Made by a program: the position numbers and the translations under genes. Below are positions 8,373-15,001 of a stretch of DNA of 30,100 nucleotides, piece by piece. Within the stretch, counting starts at the first letter, position 1; every line of letters starts with the position of its first letter. Below the pieces are notes generated by a model that saw only the letters and a list, made by a program, of their open reading frames with translations, made no database searches and had not been told where the DNA came from. Source of the DNA: Planctomycetota bacterium (GTDB lineage Bacteria > Planctomycetota > UBA8108); the NCBI GenBank assembly GCA_016928605.1, contig JAFGKN010000544.1, positions 1 to 30,100 of the forward strand. Direction: 5' to 3'.

Positions 8373-8404
8373 GGGACCTGCGGCGACCGCCGCAGGTCCC
8401 TTTC
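8373..8404 (+). terminator. Rho-independent terminator after tRNA-Gly
   Basis: GGGACCTGCGGC (8373-8384) and its perfect 12-bp complement (8389-8400) enclose a GACC loop and are followed by TTTCGTT. It starts 8 bp after the tRNA CCA. It also lies just beyond the stop of the convergent lipoprotein gene (8411), but on the minus strand no T tract follows, so it serves mainly the tRNA. Confidence 0.85.
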
Positions 8405-8410
8405 GTTGGA

Positions 8411-9592
8411 TCACTTGCAGGAGCCCTGCGCGTCCACGTCCTCGCAGCTCTCGAGCTCGCGGGTCTCCTCCGCCGGTCCGTCCACATCGTAGACCAGCGT
8501 CACGCCGCCGGCCGGCGTGAAGGTGATGGAGGAGACGATCCCCGTATCGACCACGGTCGCGTTGATCGCTCCCGCGACGGGGCAATCATCGTCGTCGGTG
8601 ACCTGGACCGGGGTCTGTGTCTCGAACTCGATGGTGCCGACGCAGGAGGATGTCGCCCGTCCGTTGATCGTGATGAGCTCGTCGAACTCATCCGAGATCA
8701 TCGCGACGACGAGGTTGTCGAAGCCCTGGCCCAGGCTTTCATCCCCCGCGCGGTCGACGAGCGTCAGCTTGCCGTCGAGGGTGAAGGTCTCGGTGCAGGG
8801 GGCGGCCGTGGCGGTGTGCTCGATGGTGAAGTCCTCGGCGGTGACGACCATGTCGATGTCTTCACTCGGCATGGACATCTCGAGCTTGTAGTTCGCGAAG
8901 ATCTCGCCGTCTCTGGAATCGCAGCCGGCGGGGCCGCCATCGGTCATCGCGAATTCGCCGCTCAGGCTAATCCGGGCCGCGACGGATCCCTCGGCCCGGA
9001 TGGTCATCGAGAGGCTCTTGAACTTCATCGCGATGAGCGTGGCGTCGCCGAGCCCGGCCTCGCAGGCCTCCGGATCGTCCGTGAAGACCTCGATCTCGCC
9101 GTTCATCTCCATCGTCACGCCATCTTCTTCATCGAGCAGCTCGGTGCAGTTCTTCGCGACGAGTCTCAAGGTGCTTCCCTCGGCGGTGGAGTCGCAGGAG
9201 ACCGTGACGCTGCCGCCGAGCGAGCAGTCGTACGACTCGCTCGCGGCGAGGGCAGTAGCGTCCCCCTTCAGGTGGCGGGCGATGAGCCCGTTCACCCCGA
9301 GCTTCCCCAGGAGCTTCGAGCCTGAGCCGATCTTCAACGAATCGTCCCCCATCCAGTCGGGAAACTCGCCCAGGCCCAGACCGGCGATGCTGGTGACGGT
9401 GCCCACCGTGTCGATGCCCTCGATCGCGGACTTGACCATCGCGGCCGATGTCTCGGTCACGTCGACGCCCGTCGGCTTGCTGCTGCCGCCGCCGTCGCTG
9501 CAGCCGTGCAGGCTGATGCCGACCAGGGCAAGGCCGGCCAGCGCCGCGATTCCAGTAAACGCCGCCACAAACGATCTCTTCGACTGCTTCAC
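8411..9592 (-). CDS. Putative lipoprotein of unknown function
   Basis: A 393-residue protein that I do not recognise. The start is the GTG at 9592, chosen because AGGAGG stands 8 nt upstream and the hydrophobic segment follows at once; no ATG is available. Residues 1-31 form a lipoprotein signal with SLHGC at the end (Cys31), followed by a Gly/Ser tether. The mature part is acidic, rich in Thr, Ser and beta-type segments, and holds several Cys residues spread along its length (in YDCSLGG, VSCDS, KNCTEL, EACEAG, AGCDS, APCTE, SSCVG, DDCPV, SCEDV), suggesting disulfide-stabilised extracytoplasmic folding. It is flanked upstream by a cluster of inverted repeats and ends convergently with the tRNA unit. 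A structural or surface role is possible but no function can be named. Confidence 0.85.
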   Translation of the reverse strand: MKQSKRSFVAAFTGIAALAGLALVGISLHGCSDGGGSSKPTGVDVTETSAAMVKSAIEGIDTVGTVTSIAGLGLGEFPDWMGDDSLKIGSGSKLLGKLGVNGLIARHLKGDATALAASESYDCSLGGSVTVSCDSTAEGSTLRLVAKNCTELLDEEDGVTMEMNGEIEVFTDDPEACEAGLGDATLIAMKFKSLSMTIRAEGSVAARISLSGEFAMTDGGPAGCDSRDGEIFANYKLEMSMPSEDIDMVVTAEDFTIEHTATAAPCTETFTLDGKLTLVDRAGDESLGQGFDNLVVAMISDEFDELITINGRATSSCVGTIEFETQTPVQVTDDDDCPVAGAINATVVDTGIVSSITFTPAGGVTLVYDVDGPAEETRELESCEDVDAQGSCK

Positions 9593-9988
9593 GACTCTGA
9601 CCTCCTGTTTCTGTCTCGCCGTGGACACCCGGTTCCGCCGGTCAGCGCCCCCGCCTCCCCGACCCGGAAGCCGCCCGGCTTCCCGGGGAGAGAATCCCGC
9701 GCGGAAGCGACCGGTAATCGCGCCGCGCGGGACGGCGCCCCGGCGGAATACCCGGCCCCGCCCGGAGCCGGGCATCCACTCTTCGGAAGATCGGCGGGAA
9801 AGGTTGAGGGCAAGCCATGGCGCGCGCCGATTCTGCGCCCCCGGCCGAGGAGCGCACCGCCGAGTCGGGCCTCGGCACCTCTTCGAAGTAGCTCGGCGGC
9901 CCTCCGATGCGGTATCTTGCGGCGTTGCCGCCCGGCGCCGGAGCGGGCGGCCCCCCGCCGGCCAGCCGATCCCAGAGAGGAGCCATCG
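9593..9988. other. Divergent intergenic region with inverted repeats
   Basis: This 396-bp gap lies between the lipoprotein (start 9592, -) and the nitroreductase (start 9989, +). It holds three inverted repeats in about 110 bp: GGAAGCC/GGCTTCC (9666-9683), TCCCGCGCGG/CCGCGCGGGA (9695-9732) and CCCGGC/GCCGGG (9751-9772). On the minus strand they fall 74-180 nt upstream of the lipoprotein start. No convincing promoter was read. Confidence 0.6.
9695..9732 (-). repeat. 10-bp inverted repeat upstream of lipoprotein gene
   Basis: TCCCGCGCGG (9695-9704) is perfectly repeated in inverted form at 9723-9732 around an 18-nt centre that itself holds a short GCGA/TCGC pairing. Its transcript would fold into an extended hairpin in the possible 5' leader of the minus-strand lipoprotein gene. 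There is no T tract on either side, so it is not a typical terminator. Confidence 0.5.
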
Positions 9989-10507
9989 ATGCATCCCCGA
10001 CTCGACTTCATCTTCAGGCGGCGCAGCGTGCGCCAGTACGAGGCGCGCGAGGTCTCCGACGAGACGGTCCGCGACCTCCTCGAGGCCGCGATGGCCGCTC
10101 CCTCGGCGGTCGCGAAGGACCCCTGGAGGTTCGTGGTGGTGCGCCGCCGCGAGACCCTCGAGGCCATCGCGCGGGGCCTCCCGAACGGACAGATGCTTCC
10201 GAGTGCCGCGGTGGGGATCGTCGTCTGCGGCGACATCGAGGCCGCTCATGACCAGCAGATCTCGTACCTCCTGCAGGACTGCAGCGCGGCGATCGAGAAC
10301 CTGCTGCTGGCGGCGCCGGCGCTGGGCCTCGGCGCCTGCTGGCTGGGGATCCATCCGCGAGAGGAGCGGATCCAGCACGTGCGGGATCTCCTCGGCATGC
10401 CGCAGTCGGTCATCCCGGTGAGCGCGATCGCGGTGGGGCATCCCGCCGAGGCGAAGGAGGCGCGCACCCGTTACGCGGAGTCGAAGGTGCACCGCGAGCA
10501 GTGGTGA
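9989..10507 (+). CDS. Nitroreductase-family FMN oxidoreductase
   Basis: A 172-residue flavin enzyme of the nitroreductase fold, near the length of the family's compact members. The ATG at 9989 has AGGAG about 8 nt upstream. Hallmarks are FRRRSVRQYEAREV (residues 9-22; the FMN-phosphate-binding RRSVR), AAPSAVAKDPWRFVVV (36-51; usual form APSAGN.QPW), and NLLLAAPALGLGACWLGIHP (about 103-122). These proteins normally work as dimers using NAD(P)H to reduce nitro compounds, quinones or flavins; the physiological substrate is not evident. No signal peptide. It stands alone and convergent with the Kelch-symporter gene. Longer in-frame extensions upstream are rejected because the RBS and family length both support this start. 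Confidence 0.92.
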   Translation: MHPRLDFIFRRRSVRQYEAREVSDETVRDLLEAAMAAPSAVAKDPWRFVVVRRRETLEAIARGLPNGQMLPSAAVGIVVCGDIEAAHDQQISYLLQDCSAAIENLLLAAPALGLGACWLGIHPREERIQHVRDLLGMPQSVIPVSAIAVGHPAEAKEARTRYAESKVHREQW

Positions 10508-10628
10508 TCGCAGATCCCGCGAGCGGGACCTGGCACCGAAGCGGCGTGCGGGCAGCAGCGTCTGTGCGCGGCGGCGCCGTGCTTCGGGCGGCTCCCATCC
10601 GAAGCCGGGGTGGCCGGCTCGAGCGGGC

Positions 10629-13415
10629 TCACCGGTCGTGGATCGTCAGCCCTCTCGTGTCCGCCTGCGGAGCCGGCAGGATGATGCTGAAGAGGTAGCC
10701 CGCCGCGAAGCTCGCCGCCACGCCGACGGCCGCGTAGAGGAAGACGTGGACCTGCGTGAACCGCTCTACCGTGAAGAGGATGGCGGCTCCGGCGATGGCT
10801 CCCAGCAGCGCCCCGCGGCCGTGAGCGCGCCTCGTGAGGACGCCGAGGCAGAAGAGCCCGCAGAGCGGGCCGCCGAAGAGGCCGATCACCCCGATGAACG
10901 TGTCCCAGAGCGATCGGACGTCGAAGCTCGCGAGGAGCAGCGCCGCCGCCGTGCCCGCCGCGCCGAGGAGCAGCGTCATCCAGCGGGCGAGGCGCAGGTA
11001 GCCGCGGTCGGAGCGCGCGAGGTCGAACGGTCGCGCGAAGTCGGTCACCACCGCTGTCGCGGTGCTGTTCATGCTGGTGGAGATCGTCGACTGCGCGGCG
11101 GCGAAGATTCCGGCGACGACGAGCCCCGCCAGGCCGGCCGGAAGCTCCCGCGCGATGAACAGCGGAAAGATCGCGTCGGTCTGGTACGTCGGATCGAGCT
11201 TCTCGGGCTGCGACTTGTAGAAGACGTAGAGCGCGGTGCCGACGGCGAAGAAGAGCACGCCTGCGAGGACGCCGAGGACTCCGTTGGTCCAGATCGCTCG
11301 GCGTGCACGAGGCTCGTCCACCGTGGTCAGGTAGCGCTGCACGATGGCCTGGTCTGAGCTGTAGGAGATGAGGTTCTGGCCGAATCCTCCGAGCACGACC
11401 ACCCAGAGGGCTGCCGTCGCGATGCTCATCGTGCTCCAGTCGAGCTCGACGAGGCGCAGCTTGTCGTCGGCGCGCGCGACGGCCAGGAACTCCGCCGCGC
11501 CGCCCGCGCCCTGCGCCACGAGGATGGCGAGGCTGAGAAGGGCTCCGCCCAGAAGCACGAAGGTCTGCAGCGTGTCCGTCCAGATCACCGCCTCCACGCC
11601 TCCGAGGGTGGAGTAGATGAGGCTCAGGCCGCCGAGGATCAGGATGCAGACGCGCACCTCGAGGCCGGTGATCAGCGCCAGGGCGAGCGACGGCAGGAAC
11701 ATCACGATCGCCATGCGGCCGAGCTGGAAGAAGATGAAGAACGCGCTGCCGATGAGGCGGGTCGTCCGGTTGAACCTCTTCTCGAGGTACTCGTAGGCGC
11801 TGGTGGCGTCGATGCGGCGGAAGAAGGGGAGAAACACGTAGGCGGCGACCGGCGCCATCATCAGGATCGTGATGTGGCCGACGAGGTAGACCCAGTCGGT
11901 CGCGAAGGCCTTGGCGGGTATCGCCATGAAGGTGATCGAGCTGAGCATCGTCGCGAAGATGCTGCAGGCGGCCGCCCACCAGGGGATGCGCTGCCCGCCG
12001 CGGAAGTAATCGTTCGTGCTGCCCTGCCGCCGCGCGAAGTAGAAGCCGACCGCCACCATCGCCGCCAGGTAGACGAACAGCGCGGTGAAGTTGAGCGCTC
12101 CGAAGGCGTGATGCGTGGCGCGGAGCGACACGCGCCAGACGGCCGGAGAGCGCACGCGAGGGCGGATCTCGCCGGAGGGGATGACGATGGAGCCCCGCCA
12201 CTCGACGGCCGCCGCCGTCACGTGGTTGGCCGGCGTGGGGCCCGCGTCGATCCAGGTGTCGGTGATCGTGTGGTAGGCGAAGGAGCGCCGGGGAAAGCCG
12301 GGATGTCCGTCGCGCAGGTCGCCGCCCTGGGCGAAGAGCGCTCCGTCGTCTCCGCCCAGCACGAAGATGTGCGACTGGCCTGCGGGCGCCGCCGGGCCAG
12401 CCATCACGCAGGCGGGCACATCGGCTCGCCGCCGCCAGGGACGAGCGAAGCGGCCCGTGCCCGAGTACTCGCCGGTCGCCGGGTCGTAGGCCCTCGGGTC
12501 GTAGCGCGAGGGATCGAACTCATGAAGGTCGGTGAGGAACCGGACCGCGCTCTCGCCGCCGGCGCCGGTCTCCGCCCGCCGCCCGCTGATGACGTAGAGG
12601 CAGCGGGCGTGTCCGTTGTGCTGAGCCGTGGCGATGTGGAAGGCGCGGGACGGACCGGGCCACGGAAGGACCGGCCGCCAGCGAAATCCGTCCGATGGGC
12701 TCTCCGTCGACCCGCCGGGCGCCGCCGCGCCGGCGGTCTCGGCGCCGGGCGCCGCCGGCGTCTCGCCGCTGCGCCGAGGCCGCAGCGACAGGTCGAGCGC
12801 CCACACGTCGCTCGTCGCGCTCTCCAGGTCGAGGCTCCGCGTGCCGCCGGTGACGTAGATCACGCCGCCGACCTCCGCCGCCGCGGCGTGAGCGACCGGC
12901 GCGGGGAGCGGCGGCCACTCCGTCCGCTCCAGAGAGCGCGTCGCGGGATCCCAGCGCAGGACGAAGACGTCCGAGAAGGTGCGCTCGCGGTCGCAGCCGC
13001 CGATGCAGACGATGCCGGCGCCGGTCGAGACCGACGCGCCGTAGGCGACGGGGCGAGGGAGGGGCGCGGCCTCGATCCAGGCGAAGCTCTCCTCCTTCTC
13101 CTCGCCGGTCGCCGCGCGCTGCGTCTCAGCCGCCGCGGCGTCGTCCTCGACGAGCACCCAGACCCTGTCGCGCCACGTCTTTTCGCTCTCCCGGACGGGC
13201 GAGGGGAAGTTGGCCCCGCCGGCGATGACGAGCGCCCCGCCGGAGGCGCCCGCGAAGGCTCCGGCCACGCCGGCCGCATCGGGGAGGTCGGGCAGACGCG
13301 TCCACTCGAGTCGCCCGGAGGGCTCCTGGCCGGCGAGGATGGGGGCGACGCCGGCGGATGCCGCGATGAGTCCGGCGAGGAGGACACGGCAGAGAGGCTG
13401 AGCTCGCATCACCAT
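10629..13415 (-). CDS. Kelch (sialate mutarotase-like) domain fused to SSS sodium symporter
   Basis: A 928-residue fusion. The ATG at 13415 (MVMRAQ) has GGAG 8 nt upstream. After a signal peptide (about 1-29), a Kelch propeller spans about 35-430, with ALVIAGGANFPSP (61-73) and repeated GG plus Trp/Tyr strands (IVCIGGCDR, IYVTGGTRS, LYVISGRR, IFVLGGDDG), as in the N-acetylneuraminate mutarotase NanM family. From about 440 it becomes a sodium/solute symporter (SSS family) with NDYFRGGQRIPWWAA, FATMLSSITFMAIPAKAF, YEYLEKRFN and IYSTLGGVEAVIWTD, and about 13 helices. The likely role is to mutarotate a sugar such as sialic acid in the periplasm and import it with Na+. A Pro/Ala linker (about 215-243) interrupts the propeller. 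No nanA, nanE or nanK neighbours are visible, so the substrate is inferred from family only. Confidence 0.93.
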   Translation of the reverse strand: MVMRAQPLCRVLLAGLIAASAGVAPILAGQEPSGRLEWTRLPDLPDAAGVAGAFAGASGGALVIAGGANFPSPVRESEKTWRDRVWVLVEDDAAAAETQRAATGEEKEESFAWIEAAPLPRPVAYGASVSTGAGIVCIGGCDRERTFSDVFVLRWDPATRSLERTEWPPLPAPVAHAAAAEVGGVIYVTGGTRSLDLESATSDVWALDLSLRPRRSGETPAAPGAETAGAAAPGGSTESPSDGFRWRPVLPWPGPSRAFHIATAQHNGHARCLYVISGRRAETGAGGESAVRFLTDLHEFDPSRYDPRAYDPATGEYSGTGRFARPWRRRADVPACVMAGPAAPAGQSHIFVLGGDDGALFAQGGDLRDGHPGFPRRSFAYHTITDTWIDAGPTPANHVTAAAVEWRGSIVIPSGEIRPRVRSPAVWRVSLRATHHAFGALNFTALFVYLAAMVAVGFYFARRQGSTNDYFRGGQRIPWWAAACSIFATMLSSITFMAIPAKAFATDWVYLVGHITILMMAPVAAYVFLPFFRRIDATSAYEYLEKRFNRTTRLIGSAFFIFFQLGRMAIVMFLPSLALALITGLEVRVCILILGGLSLIYSTLGGVEAVIWTDTLQTFVLLGGALLSLAILVAQGAGGAAEFLAVARADDKLRLVELDWSTMSIATAALWVVVLGGFGQNLISYSSDQAIVQRYLTTVDEPRARRAIWTNGVLGVLAGVLFFAVGTALYVFYKSQPEKLDPTYQTDAIFPLFIARELPAGLAGLVVAGIFAAAQSTISTSMNSTATAVVTDFARPFDLARSDRGYLRLARWMTLLLGAAGTAAALLLASFDVRSLWDTFIGVIGLFGGPLCGLFCLGVLTRRAHGRGALLGAIAGAAILFTVERFTQVHVFLYAAVGVAASFAAGYLFSIILPAPQADTRGLTIHDR

Positions 13416-13799
13416 GGGTTCCGCTCCAGTCGGGTTCGGGCGCCACCCTACCACCGGCCAGGCCAGGGAGGCCACCCGTTGCGGCGTCGGTTTACCGGCA
13501 GTCCTTCCGGGCGAGGATCTCATCCCGGGCCGGCGCTCTCCCCCGGCCGCGCCCTGTCGCCCCTATCGCCGGGCCGCGACTTGTGGTATACCGCAGCGGT
13601 ATCTGCTCGGCAGCGGCGGGCGTGCCCGAGGGCAGAATGCGGCCGGATACGGAGCTCCCCGGCGGGGCTGAGCGGTTACAGCGTCTCGATGAGCGAGGGA
13701 CGATCTGCCGATATACGCGAACGCAGGCAGCTCCCGACCGGAAGCTCGCCGGCAGTCCAGAGGTTTTGCTTTCCGCGCACCGCGCGGGGGAGAATTGCC
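13416..13799. other. Divergent intergenic region
   Basis: This 384-bp region lies between the Kelch-symporter (start 13415, -) and the CsgG-like lipoprotein (start 13800, +). It contains one operator-like inverted repeat (13588-13602) and some AT-richer islands (around 13581-13603 and 13710-13722), but I could not settle promoter hexamers. Short reading frames crossing it have no recognisable product. Confidence 0.55.
13588..13602. promoter_or_regulatory. Operator-like inverted repeat ATACCG-CAG-CGGTAT
   Basis: A perfect 6-bp inverted repeat with a 3-bp centre lies in the divergent region between the symporter and CsgG-like genes, 172 bp and 197 bp from the two starts. It is less GC-rich than its surroundings. 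A dimeric repressor site is plausible; no cognate regulator is visible nearby. Confidence 0.4.
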
Positions 13800-14735
13800 A
13801 TGAAGAACGGTGTCCTGGCCTTGACCTTCGTGATGCTCGTGGCCGCCTTCGCCGCGACGATTCCAGGGTGCGCCACCTCGTCGGAGACCGTGGAGCCCGA
13901 CACCCTGACCCAGTACGTGGGCGTCTATCCACCGCCCCCTCGCGGCCTCGCCCCGGTGAGGCTCGGCGTGCCCAACTTCAAGATCATCGGAGAGGGTGGA
14001 TCCCGGAGCCTCGAGGAGTTCGCCGGCGCGCAGCTCGGGACCATGGCCTACCAGACGAAGCGCTTCGATGTCATCGAGCGCGATCAGCTCGAGCAGCTCC
14101 TCGATGAGCAGGGCCTCGAGGGAATCGTCAGGTCCGACGAGCTCGCCCGCGCAGGGCAGGTCCGGGGGGTCGATTACCTGATGTACGGCAAGGTCACGAA
14201 CCTGCGCGTCAAGGCGGAGAGGGCGTCCCGCGGCTTCGGCTTCGGATCCGTGCCGCTGGTCGGCATCGGCGGCTTCGACTACAAGAAGAAGGACACGAAG
14301 GTCGTCGCGGAGTGCGGCGTGGACCTGAGGATGGTCGACCCGACGACGGGCAAGATGGACGCCGCCCACTTCGGCGAGTTCAAGAGGATCGATAGCGTCG
14401 GGGCGTTCGGCATCGAGATTCTGGGAGTGGGGGCCGAGGCGGACGCGGAGCTCGAGATCACCGAGGACGACAAGGGGAAGCTGCTCCGGCTGGCGCTCGA
14501 CGAGGCCGTCCGGAAGATGCTCCCCGACATCGATCGCGCTTTGGAGGAGCGAGCCAGGGCCAATGCCGCCAGCCAGCCCGCGCCGGCCGCCGTCGAGCCC
14601 GCGCCGGCCGCCGCGGGGGGTCAGCCCGCTCCGGAGCAGCCCGCGGCGGCGAAGGCCTTCTGCCCGAACTGCGGAGCCAAGCTCGCGCCGGGCGCGGCCT
14701 TCTGCGGGAGCTGCGGGGCGAAGATCTCCTCCTGA
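13800..14735 (+). CDS. CsgG/HfaB-like lipoprotein with C-terminal zinc ribbon
   Basis: A 311-residue lipoprotein. The ATG at 13800 follows GGGGGAG at about 8 nt. The signal ends in the lipobox-like IPGC (Cys24). The central region matches the CsgG-type fold: LGVPNFKIIGEG (about 57-68), RFDVIERDQLEQLLDEQGL (about 87-105), GVDYLMYGKVTNL (about 123-135) and VDLRMVDPTTGKM (about 174-186), with a helix near 240-260. CsgG-type proteins form outer-membrane export pores or periplasmic assemblies; whether this one does is unknown. A Pro/Ala linker (about 261-284) leads to a tandem CxxC zinc ribbon, FCPNCG (287-292) and FCGSCG (301-306). Such a ribbon is unusual outside the cytoplasm, and a similar one ends the protein at 17507-22111. 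First of three co-directional genes for exported proteins. Confidence 0.88.
   Translation: MKNGVLALTFVMLVAAFAATIPGCATSSETVEPDTLTQYVGVYPPPPRGLAPVRLGVPNFKIIGEGGSRSLEEFAGAQLGTMAYQTKRFDVIERDQLEQLLDEQGLEGIVRSDELARAGQVRGVDYLMYGKVTNLRVKAERASRGFGFGSVPLVGIGGFDYKKKDTKVVAECGVDLRMVDPTTGKMDAAHFGEFKRIDSVGAFGIEILGVGAEADAELEITEDDKGKLLRLALDEAVRKMLPDIDRALEERARANAASQPAPAAVEPAPAAAGGQPAPEQPAAAKAFCPNCGAKLAPGAAFCGSCGAKISS
14659..14732 (+). other. Zinc-ribbon coding segment (CsgG-like protein)
   Basis: Encodes CPNC and CGSC separated by ten residues at the extreme C-terminus, after a Pro/Ala-rich linker. Compare the CTGC/CTGC ribbon at 22037-22108, which has the same spacing and a similar P-G-A/x-F core before the second knuckle. 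Confidence 0.85.
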
Positions 14736-15001
14736 GCCGGCTCGCGCCGCCGCGGTGAGATGAGATCCGCGCGACCGCCGGATCGGCGATGCGTCGATCC
14801 GCAGGTTTCCTGGTGTCGCCGAGCCGCCGGCGGCATCGAGCGCGGAGCCGGGGCGGCGGCGATCTTCGCGCCGGCTCGCCGCTTGGCGTCCGTCCCGTCG
14901 CCGAGCTGTTCGACCGCGCTCTGTGAGCGGCGGCCGCCGGCGGAGCTCCCGCCGGCCCGTGCTCCTCGCATCCACACACACTGTCGAGTGAGAGGTTGCC
15001 C

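Noticed and set aside
10508..10628. Terminator between the convergent nitroreductase and symporter genes
   Set aside because: Only a 5-6 bp stem near 10516-10531 with no T tract; too weak to call in DNA this GC-rich.
11874..13799. Upstream extension of the CsgG-like protein to a 953-residue frame
   Set aside because: The extra part is antisense to the Kelch-symporter gene; the lipoprotein signal and RBS place the start at 13800.
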